From assembly GCF_018069865.1 (NCBI RefSeq), contig NZ_JAGQDG010000003.1, positions 434,001 through 498,000 of the forward strand: DNA of 64,000 bases, read 5' to 3'. The notes beneath the pieces were generated by a model, which made no database searches, was not told the origin of the DNA, and was given only the letters and a program-made list of their open reading frames with translations. Origin of the DNA: Ideonella paludis. Its GTDB lineage: Bacteria > Pseudomonadota > Gammaproteobacteria > Burkholderiales > Burkholderiaceae_C. Shown here one piece after another: positions 17,550 through 26,521 of the stretch; within the stretch, counting starts at the first letter, position 1; every line of letters begins with the position of its first letter. Made by a program: the position numbers and the translations under genes.

Positions 17550-18095
17550 ATGACGGCAACTTCATTTAACCCCTTGCGGCTCGACATCAAGCCGCTGATC
17601 ACGGACGCCCAAACAGTTCAGGGCCAAACTCCCGTGGCACAGTTAGAGCGCCTGCACGAACTCGTCATGGCGGAGCACATGCCGACAGAGGCTTCCGTGG
17701 CGTGGCAATTCCAAGGGGAGTTGCGCCCAGTGACCGGTGGGGCTCCTGAGATGTGGGGTCGATTGGCGGCCGATGTCGAAGTGGCGCTGGTCTGTCAGCG
17801 ATGCCTGGGGCCGGTGCGTGAGCATCTGTCGCTGGACCGCTGGGTGCGCTTTGTGAACACCGAAGAGGAAGCCGAGGCGCTGGATGCGGAGTTGGAAGAC
17901 GATGTCTTGGCCCTGCCACGTTGGCTGAACATCCTTGAGCTGATCGAGGACGAGTTGATTCTGGGCATGCCGCTGGTGCCGCGTCATGGCGTTTGCCCGA
18001 AGCCCCTGCCTGTGCCGGTGGATGACCTGCCGGTGGTGCCCGAGGAGAACCCGTTCGCTGCCTTGGCGGGCCTGAAGGGCAAGTTGGGCAAATGA
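17550..18095 (+). CDS. yceD: YceD/DUF177 family protein, 23S rRNA accumulation
   Basis: 181 residues from ATG 17550. Contains the family's cysteine motif VALVCQRCLGPV at about residues 80-91 and a second short motif with HGVCPKP near residue 150, plausibly a metal site. YceD proteins are needed for normal 23S rRNA levels and are almost always encoded just upstream of rpmF, as here. The promoter for rpmF overlaps its 3' end. Longer in-frame starts exist but lie inside the divergent maf gene. Confidence 0.88.
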   Translation: MTATSFNPLRLDIKPLITDAQTVQGQTPVAQLERLHELVMAEHMPTEASVAWQFQGELRPVTGGAPEMWGRLAADVEVALVCQRCLGPVREHLSLDRWVRFVNTEEEAEALDAELEDDVLALPRWLNILELIEDELILGMPLVPRHGVCPKPLPVPVDDLPVVPEENPFAALAGLKGKLGK

Positions 18096-18112
18096 CGGGT
18101 GCATGCTATACT
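18084..18112 (+). promoter_or_regulatory. Sigma-70 promoter for rpmF and the fatty-acid operon
   Basis: TTGGGC (18084-18089), a 17-base spacer and TATACT (18107-18112), preceded by TGC. The -35 lies in the last codons of yceD. A leader of about 220 bases follows before rpmF. Confidence 0.7.
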
Positions 18113-18338
18113 CGCGGACTTTCCCGGGCTTACAGCAGGCGTCGCAGTGATTGCGATATGCCCCTGATGAGAGCGGCGGGCGGCTCGCGAGGGCCGTGTG
18201 TGCGGTTTGGGCTTCAGTCCTGAATCGGTGATTTGACGAGCGCTGGGGTAAGCCCGCTGAGTCTTGTGGATGCAAGTGTCAGCCCTTGGGTTTATGTCGC
18301 GCTGTTTTGCGTTTTTTTAAGCGCACCAGGAGATTTCC

Positions 18339-18521
18339 ATGGCTGTTCAGCAGAACAAAAAGTCGCCCTCCAAGCGGGGTATGCATCGTTCCCACAACGC
18401 GCTGACCCAGCCGGGCACTGCCATTGAGGCCACCACGGGTGAAGTGCATCTGCGTCACCACATCAGCCCGACCGGTTTTTACCGTGGTCGCAAGGTTCTG
18501 AAGACCAAGGCTGACGCCTGA
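18339..18521 (+). CDS. rpmF: 50S ribosomal protein L32
   Basis: 60 residues, [19 protein letters not shown], the universal L32 start, ending [13 protein letters not shown]32 is a small basic protein near the peptidyl-transferase region of the large subunit. A strong AGGAG ribosome site lies just upstream. Gene order yceD-rpmF-plsX is conserved and links ribosome and membrane synthesis. Confidence 0.98.
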   Translation: MAVQQNKKSPSKRGMHRSHNALTQPGTAIEATTGEVHLRHHISPTGFYRGRKVLKTKADA

Positions 18522-18536
18522 TCTTGAGGGTGGCTG

Positions 18537-18560
18537 AGCGCGCACCCTCCTGTGCGCGCT
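18537..18560 (+). promoter_or_regulatory. Hairpin between rpmF and plsX
   Basis: Perfect 9-base stem AGCGCGCAC/GTGCGCGCT with a 6-base loop 15 bases after the rpmF stop. No U-tract follows, so it probably protects the rpmF mRNA 3' end or modulates read-through into plsX rather than stopping transcription fully. Confidence 0.5.
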
Positions 18561-18650
18561 TGATGTCCATGTGGTGCGCCGCAGGTCCTCTCGAACGTTT
18601 ACGCGTTCAGAGAGTGGGCGCTTGAAGTTTGCGCCCGCTTTGCCTACGCT

Positions 18651-19748
18651 GTGTCTCACACCGATTCTCTGACGCCCCTGTCGCGTGTCCGCTTAGCCGT
18701 GGACTGCATGGGGGGCGACCATGGCCCTTCCGTGACCTTGCCGGCCTGTCAGTCCTTTCTGGCAGCGCATCCGCAGGCCGAGTTGGTGCTTGTCGGTACG
18801 CCCGAAGGTCTCGCGCCTGCTCTGGGCTGGCCGCGCTGCATTCACGTTCATGCCTCCGAAGTCGTCTCCATGGACGACCCCGTTGAGGTGGCGCTGCGTC
18901 GCAAAAAAGACTCGTCCATGCGGGTTGCGATCAGCCAGCTCAAAGCGCAAGGGGAGGTCCCGGCTGCTGCAGATGCTTGTGTGTCTGCCGGCAACACTGG
19001 GGCCTTGATGGCACTGGCGCGCTACCTGCTGAAGACCTTGGACGGCATTGATCGGCCCGCCATCGCGTCGGTGATCCCCAACGACCGTGGCGAGTTCACG
19101 ACCATGCTGGACCTGGGTGCCAATGTGGACTGCACGGCCGAACATCTGCTGCAGTTCGCGGTGATGGGCAGCGCCTTGGTGTCGGCGGTGGATGGCAAGA
19201 CGGAGCCTTCCGTGGGGCTGCTGAATATCGGCGCTGAAGCCATCAAGGGCAGCGACGTGATCAAGCAAGCGGCTGATTTGCTGCGCGCGGCCGCCGATGA
19301 TGGCCATCTCAATGTCTACGGCAATGTCGAAGGCAATGACATCTTCAAGGGCACGGTGGATATCGTGGTCTGCGATGGTTTTGTCGGCAATGTGGCGCTC
19401 AAGACGACCGAAGGCCTAGCCTCGATGCTGGCGCACTTCATCAAAGAAGAGTTCACTCGAACATGGTGGACCAAACTGGCGGCCTTGGTGGCTTTGCCGG
19501 TGCTGAAGCGTTTCAGAGCTCGGGTCGATCCGCGCAGTTTCAACGGTGCCGCGCTGCTCGGTTTGCGAGGCCTGGTGTTCAAGAGCCACGGGTCGGCCGA
19601 TGCATTTGCTTTCGAGCGCGCATTGGTGCGCGCTTATGATGCAGCCAGAAATCGTCTGCTCGATCGGGTGCGCGACCGCATCATCGAGACCTTAGAGGCG
19701 ATGCCTTCTGCAGCCGACAATGCGTCGGGTGCGCCTGTTGCAGCATGA
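18651..19748 (+). CDS. plsX: Phosphate acyltransferase PlsX
   Basis: 365 residues. The N-terminal [17 protein letters not shown] signature, [12 protein letters not shown] and [13 protein letters not shown] are typical. PlsX makes acyl-phosphate from acyl-ACP for the first step of phospholipid synthesis at the membrane. The start is taken at GTG 18651, giving 13 residues before [11 protein letters not shown]; the family tolerates short N-terminal extensions, so an alternative start a few codons later is possible. It overlaps fabH by four bases. Confidence 0.95.
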   Translation: MSHTDSLTPLSRVRLAVDCMGGDHGPSVTLPACQSFLAAHPQAELVLVGTPEGLAPALGWPRCIHVHASEVVSMDDPVEVALRRKKDSSMRVAISQLKAQGEVPAAADACVSAGNTGALMALARYLLKTLDGIDRPAIASVIPNDRGEFTTMLDLGANVDCTAEHLLQFAVMGSALVSAVDGKTEPSVGLLNIGAEAIKGSDVIKQAADLLRAAADDGHLNVYGNVEGNDIFKGTVDIVVCDGFVGNVALKTTEGLASMLAHFIKEEFTRTWWTKLAALVALPVLKRFRARVDPRSFNGAALLGLRGLVFKSHGSADAFAFERALVRAYDAARNRLLDRVRDRIIETLEAMPSAADNASGAPVAA

Positions 19749-20740
19749 CCTCCTCTTCATCATTGCCCCGATACACCCGCATTGCTGGCACCGGTAGCGT
19801 GCTGCCACCGCGTCGCGTCACCAACGCTGATTTGGTGGCCCAGCTCGCAGAACGTGGTCTGGAAAGCTCGCACGAGTGGATTGTCGAGCGCACAGGCATT
19901 CACGCGCGCCACTTTGCAGCGCCCGAGGTGACCTCCAGCGACCTCGGCACAGAGGCCGCTCAGCGGGCGCTTGAGGCTGCGGGCATCTCCGCCCAAGAGA
20001 TCGACCTGATCATCGTCGCCACCTCCACGCCAGACATGGTGTTCCCCTCGGTGGCCTGTTTGATCCAGCGTCGCCTCGGCATTGTGGGTTGCCCCGCCTT
20101 CGATGTGCAGGCGGTGTGCGCCGGCTTTGTCTATGGCTTGACAGTGGCTGACGCGATGATTCGCGCAGGCACCGCCAAAAAAGCCTTGGTCATCGGCGCC
20201 GAGGTCTTCTCTCGCATTCTCGATTTCAACGACCGCACCACCTGCGTGCTGTTCGGTGATGGTGCTGGCGCTGTTGTTCTCGAGGCCAGCGCTGAGCCTG
20301 GCCTCTTGGCCACCAAGCTTCATGCTGACGGCCGTTACGCCGATGTGCTGTGCACACCCGGTACGGTGTCTGGGGGCGAGGTCTTGGGCTCGCCCCTGCT
20401 GCGCATGGACGGCCAAGCCGTCTTCAAGCTCGCGGTCTCTGTGCTGGAAAAAGTCGCCCGTGAAGTGCTCGAGGCTGCCGGCCGTACCGAAGAAGACATC
20501 GACTGGCTGATCCCGCATCAGGCCAATATCCGCATCATGCAGGGCACCGCGCGCAAGCTCAAAGTGCCCACCGACCGTGTCATCGTGACCGTCGATCAAC
20601 ATGGCAACACCTCTGCGGCCTCCATCCCGCTGGCCTTGGATCACGCTGTTCGTTCTGGCCGTATCGGCCGGGGAGATACCGTGATGCTAGAAGGCGTGGG
20701 CGGTGGATTCACCTGGGGCGCGGTGTTGTTGGATTTCTGA
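19745..20740 (+). CDS. fabH: Beta-ketoacyl-ACP synthase III
   Basis: 331 residues. Catalytic triad visible: Cys in [12 protein letters not shown], His in [11 protein letters not shown] and Asn in [14 protein letters not shown]. It starts fatty-acid synthesis by condensing acetyl-CoA with malonyl-ACP. The ATG overlaps the plsX stop (ATGA). Standard length and no anomalies. Confidence 0.96.
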   Translation: MTSSSSLPRYTRIAGTGSVLPPRRVTNADLVAQLAERGLESSHEWIVERTGIHARHFAAPEVTSSDLGTEAAQRALEAAGISAQEIDLIIVATSTPDMVFPSVACLIQRRLGIVGCPAFDVQAVCAGFVYGLTVADAMIRAGTAKKALVIGAEVFSRILDFNDRTTCVLFGDGAGAVVLEASAEPGLLATKLHADGRYADVLCTPGTVSGGEVLGSPLLRMDGQAVFKLAVSVLEKVAREVLEAAGRTEEDIDWLIPHQANIRIMQGTARKLKVPTDRVIVTVDQHGNTSAASIPLALDHAVRSGRIGRGDTVMLEGVGGGFTWGAVLLDF

Positions 20741-20760
20741 CTTCCCCACGCAAGACCGCC

Positions 20761-21699
20761 ATGACAGCATTTGCATTTGTTTTTCCGGGCCAAGGCTCTC
20801 AAGCCGTGGGCATGTTGGATGCTTGGGGTGACCACCCCGCCGTTCGCGACACCCTGCGTGAAGCCAACTCAGCCCTGGGCGAAGACCTGGCTGGTTTGAT
20901 CCAAGCAGGCCCCAAGGAGCAATTGGATCTCACCACCAACACGCAGCCTGTGATGCTCACGGCGGGCATTGCCTGCTACCGGGCTTGGCTGGCAGAAGGT
21001 GGCGCTAAGCCGGCTGCTGTGGCAGGGCATTCCTTGGGTGAGTACACGGCGCTGGTGGCTGCAGGCAGCCTCAGCTTGGCAGATGCGCTGCCGCTGGTGC
21101 GTTTGCGTGCGCAAGCCATGCAAGAAGCCGTGCCGGTTGGCGTGGGCGCCATGGCCGCCATCTTGGGCTTGGAGGCAGACGCTGTCAGAACAGGCTGTCT
21201 GGATGCCGCTGCCGCCAGTGGGCATGTGGTTGAGGCGGTGAACTTCAATGACCCCAAGCAAACGGTGATTGCTGGGACCAAAGAAGGGGTGGCTGCCGCC
21301 TGTGAGTTGCTCAAGTCGCGGGGCGCCAAGCGCGCCTTGCCGCTGCCGGTCTCCGCGCCCTTCCACTCGTCGCTGATGAAGCCAGCCGCCGAGCGTTTGA
21401 AGGCTCGTTTGAGCGAGATCGAGGTCCGCTCGCCCGAAATCGCTGTCGTCAACAACATCGATGTGGCGGCGGTGCAAGATCCGGCGGCCATCAAAGATGC
21501 GCTGTATCGCCAGGCTTTTGGCCCGGTGCGTTGGGTGGAAGTGATCCAAGCGCTGCGCGCGCGGGGTCTCACCCACATCATGGAATGTGGCCCGGGCAAA
21601 GTGCTGTCCGGCATGGTCAAGCGCATTGATGCTGAGGCTCAAACTGCGACTGTGTTTGACCCGGCCAGTCTGCAAGACGTTAAAGGAATGCTCGCATGA
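20761..21699 (+). CDS. fabD: Malonyl-CoA:ACP transacylase
   Basis: 312 residues. Oxyanion motif FPGQGSQAVGM at the N-terminus, nucleophile in AGHSLGEYTALV, and catalytic His in VSAPFHSSLM. It loads malonyl groups onto AcpP, whose gene lies two positions downstream. Ends with a four-base overlap with fabG. Confidence 0.96.
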   Translation: MTAFAFVFPGQGSQAVGMLDAWGDHPAVRDTLREANSALGEDLAGLIQAGPKEQLDLTTNTQPVMLTAGIACYRAWLAEGGAKPAAVAGHSLGEYTALVAAGSLSLADALPLVRLRAQAMQEAVPVGVGAMAAILGLEADAVRTGCLDAAAASGHVVEAVNFNDPKQTVIAGTKEGVAAACELLKSRGAKRALPLPVSAPFHSSLMKPAAERLKARLSEIEVRSPEIAVVNNIDVAAVQDPAAIKDALYRQAFGPVRWVEVIQALRARGLTHIMECGPGKVLSGMVKRIDAEAQTATVFDPASLQDVKGMLA

Positions 21700-22448
21700 G
21701 TGAGGTCACCACCTTCGCGGGGCAAGTGGCCCTGGTCACCGGGGCGTCGCGCGGCATCGGCCGCGCCATTGCCATGGAGCTGGCGCGTCAAGGCCTGCAT
21801 GTCATCGGCACGGCGACCTCAGAGTCCGGTGCGCAAGCCATCTCCGACGCCTTGGCGGGCTTGGGCCAGAGCCGTGGCGTGGTGCTGAATGTCAATGATG
21901 CTGCAGCCGTCGATGCCACCATCGATGGCATCTTGAAGGCGCATGGTGCTCTGCACGTGCTGGTCAACAATGCCGGCATCACCCGCGACACCTTGGCCAT
22001 GCGCATGAAGGACGACGACTGGGATGCGGTGGTCGACACCAATCTCAAGGCGGTGTTCCGCATGTCGCGCGCCGTGTTGCGCCCCATGATGAGGCAGCGC
22101 TACGGCCGAATCGTCAACATCACCTCGGTGGTTGGGGGGATGGGCAACGCGGGCCAAGCCAACTATGCTGCGGCCAAGGCCGGTGTGGCGGGCATGACCC
22201 GCTCCCTGGCTCGAGAACTGGGCAGCCGCTCGATCACGGTGAACTGTGTGGCCCCAGGCTTTATTGCCACCGACATGACCGATGCACTGCCCGAGGCGCA
22301 AAAAGCTGCGCTTCAGCAACAAATCCCCTTGCAACGCTTGGGCCAAGCCGAAGAAGTCGCCCATGCGGTGGCGTTTTTGGCATCGCCACAAGCAGGCTAT
22401 ATCACTGGCAGCGAACTACCCGTCAATGGCGGTATGTTCATGAACTGA
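21696..22448 (+). CDS. fabG: 3-oxoacyl-ACP reductase
   Basis: 250 residues, classical [19 protein letters not shown] cofactor loop, [14 protein letters not shown], Ser in [13 protein letters not shown], and the Y-x-x-x-K pair in [10 protein letters not shown]. It reduces 3-ketoacyl-ACP with NADPH. Coupled to fabD by an ATGA overlap. Confidence 0.96.
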   Translation: MSEVTTFAGQVALVTGASRGIGRAIAMELARQGLHVIGTATSESGAQAISDALAGLGQSRGVVLNVNDAAAVDATIDGILKAHGALHVLVNNAGITRDTLAMRMKDDDWDAVVDTNLKAVFRMSRAVLRPMMRQRYGRIVNITSVVGGMGNAGQANYAAAKAGVAGMTRSLARELGSRSITVNCVAPGFIATDMTDALPEAQKAALQQQIPLQRLGQAEEVAHAVAFLASPQAGYITGSELPVNGGMFMN

Positions 22449-22455
22449 ACCCCCT

Positions 22456-22500
22456 GGGGCGGAGTACCCACGCTGCCAGCGTAGAATCCGCCCCGTTTTT
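22456..22500 (+). terminator. Two-tiered hairpin with T-tract between fabG and acpP
   Basis: GGGGCGGA (22456-22463) pairs with TCCGCCCC (22487-22494), enclosing a second stem ACGCT/AGCGT, and is followed by GTTTTTG. It has the form of an intrinsic terminator but lies inside the operon, so partial termination or RNA processing is likely; acpP is usually expressed far above its neighbours. Confidence 0.55.
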
Positions 22501-22521
22501 GAATCACCTCCCGGAGGAGAT

Positions 22522-22761
22522 ATGAGCGATATCGAAGCACGCGTCAAGAAGATCATTGCCGAACAACTCGGCGTTCCCGAAGCTGACGTCGTCGGCGACA
22601 AGGCCTTTGTGGCCGACCTGGGCGCAGATTCCCTGGACACTGTGGAGCTGGTCATGGCTCTGGAAGACGAGTTCGGCATCGAAATCCCCGATGAAGAAGC
22701 CGAAAAGATCACCACGGTGCAATTGGCGGTTGACTACGCCAAGAACAACGCCAAGGCTTGA
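22522..22761 (+). CDS. acpP: Acyl carrier protein
   Basis: 79 residues, acidic, with the [10 protein letters not shown] motif whose serine receives the 4'-phosphopantetheine arm (added by AcpS, encoded at 35178). A very strong CGGAGGAG ribosome site precedes the ATG. Carries growing acyl chains for all Fab enzymes around it. No oddities. Confidence 0.98.
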   Translation: MSDIEARVKKIIAEQLGVPEADVVGDKAFVADLGADSLDTVELVMALEDEFGIEIPDEEAEKITTVQLAVDYAKNNAKA

Positions 22762-22850
22762 TCCTGACTTCGGGTGCTCTTTGGTGAGCGCCTGACACCA
22801 GTCGCCCGCTCTGCCGGGCCCTGGGCCCTACAACGCACCGATCTTCACGC

Positions 22851-24095
22851 ATGACTCGTCGACGCGTCGTCATTACCGGCCTTGGGCTCATCAGCCCGGT
22901 CGGCAACACCGTTTCCGAAGGCTGGGCCAATTTGGTCGCTGGCCGCTCGGGCATTGGCACCATCACCAAGTTCGATGCGTCGGGCTTGACCTGCCAAGTT
23001 GCCGGTGAGGTCAAAGGTTTCCAAGTCGAGGACTACATCCCCGGCAAAGAAGCCAAGGCCATGGACACCTTCATCCATTTCGGCATGGCTGCGGCCATTC
23101 AGGCTGTACAGGATGCGGGCTTGCCGACGGGCGACGCCCTGTCCGAAGATGAAGCTGAGCGCATCGGCTGTCTCATCGGTTCAGGGATCGGTGGCATTCC
23201 CGGCATTGAGGCCACGGCCAAACTGATGTTTGACCGCGGCCCTCGCCGGATCTCCCCATTTTTCGTGCCGGCCTCGATCATCAACATGATCTCCGGGCAC
23301 GTCTCCATCCGCTTTGGTTTCACGGGGCCCAACTTGGCCATCGTGACGGCCTGCACCACGGGCCTGCATTGCATCGGCCAGGCTGCACGCATGATCGAAG
23401 CGGGTGATGCCGACGTCATGGTGGCAGGTGGCTCAGAGGCCACGGTCTCGATGTTGTGCGTCGGTGGTTTCGCCTCTGCGCGTGCACTCTCCACCCGCAA
23501 TGACGATCCCACCACGGCCTCGCGCCCCTGGGACAAAGACCGCGATGGCTTTGTGATGGGTGAAGGCGCGGGTGTCATGGTCTTGGAAGACTATGAATAC
23601 GCCAAGAAGCGTGGTGCGCGCATCTATGCCGAAGTCGTGGGCTTCGGCATGGGCGCCGACGCTTATCACATGACAGCCCCCAATGTGGATGGCCCCAAGC
23701 GGTCCATGAAGGCTGCGCTGCGCAATGCCGGCTTGAACCCAGATCAAGTTCAGTACCTCAATGCCCACGGCACCTCCACGCCCCTGGGTGACCTGAACGA
23801 AACCAATGCCATCAAGCTGGCCTTTGGTGACCATGCCAAGAACCTGGTGGTGAACTCCACCAAGTCGATGACGGGTCACTTGTTGGGCGGCGCCGGCGGT
23901 GTGGAGTCGGTCTTCAGTGTGCTGGCCTTGCATCACCAAGTCTCGCCGCCCACCATCAACATCTTCAACCAAGACCCGGAATGCGATTTGGACTACTGCG
24001 CCAATGAAGCGCGGGAGATGAAGATCGACGTGGCCGTCAAGAACAACTTCGGCTTCGGTGGCACCAACGGCACGCTGGTGTTCCGACGCGTTTGA
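22851..24095 (+). CDS. fabF: Beta-ketoacyl-ACP synthase II
   Basis: 414 residues, standard. Cys-His-His triad: IVTACTTGLHCIG, NAHGTSTPLGD and KSMTGHLLGGAG; the C-terminal FGFGGTNGTLVF loop is conserved. It elongates acyl-ACP and adjusts unsaturation with temperature. Follows acpP after 89 bases, the usual order. Confidence 0.96.
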   Translation: MTRRRVVITGLGLISPVGNTVSEGWANLVAGRSGIGTITKFDASGLTCQVAGEVKGFQVEDYIPGKEAKAMDTFIHFGMAAAIQAVQDAGLPTGDALSEDEAERIGCLIGSGIGGIPGIEATAKLMFDRGPRRISPFFVPASIINMISGHVSIRFGFTGPNLAIVTACTTGLHCIGQAARMIEAGDADVMVAGGSEATVSMLCVGGFASARALSTRNDDPTTASRPWDKDRDGFVMGEGAGVMVLEDYEYAKKRGARIYAEVVGFGMGADAYHMTAPNVDGPKRSMKAALRNAGLNPDQVQYLNAHGTSTPLGDLNETNAIKLAFGDHAKNLVVNSTKSMTGHLLGGAGGVESVFSVLALHHQVSPPTINIFNQDPECDLDYCANEAREMKIDVAVKNNFGFGGTNGTLVFRRV

Positions 24096-24204
24096 TACCT
24101 AGGCCTATTCGCAGCATGGGGGCCGCGCTCTGCACCGCGCCTCCACCTCAAAGGGCTGGGGGCCTGGCTGACCTTTGTGGTCACCACACGTGGGCCTTGA
24201 CCTG

Positions 24205-24816
24205 ATGGACAGCCCCACCGACCTCGACGCTGCTTTGGTGGCGCGCGTACAGCGCGGCGACACCAAGGCCTTTGAAATGCTGGTCATCAAGTACCAGCGG
24301 CGCATCGAGCGCCTGATCGGCCGCATGGTGCGCGACGTCGACTTGGTGCAAGACATTGCCCAAGAGACCTTCATCCGAGCCTACCGCGCTCTGCCGGGAT
24401 TTCGCGGCGAGAGCGCGTTCTACACCTGGCTCTATCGCATTGCGGTCAATACGGCCAAACGCGCGCTGGGCGACCTTCAGCGCGATCCACTCGTCACCGA
24501 AGCCTCTCGGGCAAGTGCTGACGAAGAGGATGAAACTTATCGGCCAGATTTGGAACCAAGCGATGGAGCCACCCCGGAATCGGAGTTGGCCAGCAAGGAA
24601 GTCGCTGCGGCGGTGAATGCGGCCATAGAAGCGCTGTCCGAAGATCTTCGGCAGGCCATCACCTTGCGCGAGATTGAAGGTCTGAGTTATGAAGAGATCG
24701 CTGAGATCATGGCTTGCCCGATCGGAACGGTTCGCTCGCGAATCTTCCGGGCTCGCGAAGCCATTGCGTTGCGGCTGCGTCCGCTATTGGCCACCCGTGC
24801 GGGTGAGCGCTGGTGA
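24205..24816 (+). CDS. rpoE: RNA polymerase sigma-E factor (RpoE/AlgU)
   Basis: 203 residues from MDSPTDLDAAL. Region 2 includes FEMLVIKYQRRIERLIGRM and DLVQDIAQETFIRAYRAL (core and -10 binding); region 4 includes LSYEEIAEIMACPIGTVRSR (-35 helix-turn-helix). This is the ECF02 envelope-stress type. It is followed by rseA, rseB and a MucD-type protease, the whole regulatory cascade. A short in-frame extension upstream exists, but the family starts close to the chosen ATG. Confidence 0.95.
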   Translation: MDSPTDLDAALVARVQRGDTKAFEMLVIKYQRRIERLIGRMVRDVDLVQDIAQETFIRAYRALPGFRGESAFYTWLYRIAVNTAKRALGDLQRDPLVTEASRASADEEDETYRPDLEPSDGATPESELASKEVAAAVNAAIEALSEDLRQAITLREIEGLSYEEIAEIMACPIGTVRSRIFRAREAIALRLRPLLATRAGERW

Positions 24817-24855
24817 GGGGGACGATCTCATGGTTTGGTTTGTTGGAGTAAGGTC

Positions 24856-25458
24856 ATGACATCCGCGATTCCCCACCCAAAGCCACTGACCCCCGAGCAA
24901 TGCAGCGCCCTCTTCGATGGTGAGGCTGAAGCCGCTGAGTTGGAGCAGCTGTGCCGCCAATGGGCTGATGACGACACCCGTGAGGATTGGCACACATGGT
25001 CTCTGATCGGCGATGTCTTGCGCTCGGAAGACCTGGCGCAGACGCCGAGCCATGACGCGCATTTCTTGGCGGGCCTCAGGCAGCGTTTGGCGCAGGAGCC
25101 GACCGTCTTGGCGCCCGCGGCTGCCGCCTTGACGCAACAACGGCTAGAGCCTGCCCAGGCAGCGCCTCGACAGCGGCGCGTCGGCACCCGTTACTGGCTG
25201 GGCTCGGCGGCAGTGGCGGCCTCTGTCGCCGTCGCTGTGGGCAGTTGGGTCCGTCAACCGCAGGGGCTGCCGCAGGCTGTTGCCCCAGGCTTGGCACAAG
25301 TCGGGCCAGCCCCTGAGGTGAGCGCACAAATGCCCATGACCATGGTGCGTGACCCCGAATTGGACCGCTACTTGGCGGCCCATCGTCAGTACGTGCAAGG
25401 CCCAGCCCTGGCTGCGCCCGGTGGCGTGCGCCAAGTGGCCGTGAATCCCAGCCGCTGA
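24856..25458 (+). CDS. rseA: Anti-sigma-E factor RseA
   Basis: 200 residues from ATG 24856 with GGAGTAAGGT upstream. The N-terminal cytoplasmic domain has CSALFDGEAEAAELEQL, DWHTWSLIGDVLRSEDL typical of RseA/MucA; one transmembrane segment lies at about residues 114-133; a poorly conserved periplasmic tail follows. It holds sigma-E inactive at the membrane until cut by regulated proteolysis. The periplasmic part is short and rich in Ala and Pro. Confidence 0.9.
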   Translation: MTSAIPHPKPLTPEQCSALFDGEAEAAELEQLCRQWADDDTREDWHTWSLIGDVLRSEDLAQTPSHDAHFLAGLRQRLAQEPTVLAPAAAALTQQRLEPAQAAPRQRRVGTRYWLGSAAVAASVAVAVGSWVRQPQGLPQAVAPGLAQVGPAPEVSAQMPMTMVRDPELDRYLAAHRQYVQGPALAAPGGVRQVAVNPSR

Positions 25459-25464
25459 CGCCTC

Positions 25465-26475
25465 ATGAAGCCCACTGTTGCTTTGCGTTTGTGCGTCTGC
25501 GTGATGCCGCTTCTCGCGGGCGTCATGGCGTTGCCGGCCCACGCTCAGGACGCCGCAACAGCACAAGGCCATGACGCGCGAGCCTGGCTCTTGCGCATTC
25601 ATGAAGCGGCCTTGCAGCGCAACTACCAAGGCACCTTGGTGGTCTCCAATGGCGTGCAGACGTCCACCTCGCGGGTCCAGCACTTTGCCGATGGCGGCCA
25701 GCAAGTGGAGCGCATCGACTGGCTGGATGGTGAAGCGCGCAGCATGATCCGCCACAACGATGTGGTGCACACGCTGTGGCCCAACGCCAAGCTGGCGCTC
25801 ATTGAGCAACGCGAGCCACGCGCGACCTTTCCGGCGCTGTTTTCGGGCGGTGAAAAGCGCGTCCTCGAATGGTATGAGCTCCATCCCTTAGGGCTGGATC
25901 GCGTGGCCGGCTTGCCCGCCGAAGTGGTGCTGCTCAAGGCGCGTGATGCGCTGCGATTCAGTCAGCGTTTGTGGGCGGAGCGTCGAACAGGGCTGTTGCT
26001 GCGTGCGGATGTGCTGGCGGCCAACGGTCAGTTGATGGAATCGGTGTCCTTTACTGAGGTCAGTATTGGCATACGTTCGCAAGCTGAGCAGGCCATGGCG
26101 GTGCTGCGCCATCTGCCGGGCTATCGCGTCATTCGCAACCAAGCGCTCCCAACGGCTTTGGAGCAAGAAGGTTGGGTGCTCTCCAAGCCCCCTGCGGGCT
26201 TTCAGGAGGTGACCTGTGCGCGGCGCTCACTGGATGTGATGGCCTCCGACAGTTCACCCATCGTGCTGCAAACTATCTTTGCAGACGGATTGACACATAT
26301 CTCGCTTTTCATCGAACCTTTTGACCCCAAAAGGCACCAAGCAGAAGCGGTCACCACCCTTGGTGCTACGTCCACTTTGGCGACCCGCAGGGGTGACCAC
26401 TGGGTGACGGTCGTCGGGGACGTTCCTCTGGAGACCCTCAAGAAGTTTGTGCAAGCCTTGAGCCGCAAGCGTTGA
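25465..26475 (+). CDS. rseB: Sigma-E regulator RseB/MucB
   Basis: 336 residues with a signal peptide ending near AHA-QD. The lipoprotein-like N-terminal domain (NYQGTLVVSNG, then HFADGGQQVERIDWLDG) and the smaller C-terminal domain (about residues 225-330) match MucB/RseB, which binds RseA in the periplasm and protects it from proteolysis until it senses misplaced lipids or porins. Six bases after rseA. Confidence 0.92.
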   Translation: MKPTVALRLCVCVMPLLAGVMALPAHAQDAATAQGHDARAWLLRIHEAALQRNYQGTLVVSNGVQTSTSRVQHFADGGQQVERIDWLDGEARSMIRHNDVVHTLWPNAKLALIEQREPRATFPALFSGGEKRVLEWYELHPLGLDRVAGLPAEVVLLKARDALRFSQRLWAERRTGLLLRADVLAANGQLMESVSFTEVSIGIRSQAEQAMAVLRHLPGYRVIRNQALPTALEQEGWVLSKPPAGFQEVTCARRSLDVMASDSSPIVLQTIFADGLTHISLFIEPFDPKRHQAEAVTTLGATSTLATRRGDHWVTVVGDVPLETLKKFVQALSRKR

Positions 26476-26521
26476 CGCAAGCGCCGGCCACGGCTTGATG
26501 TCGTTGAGAAAAGGAGAAAGC

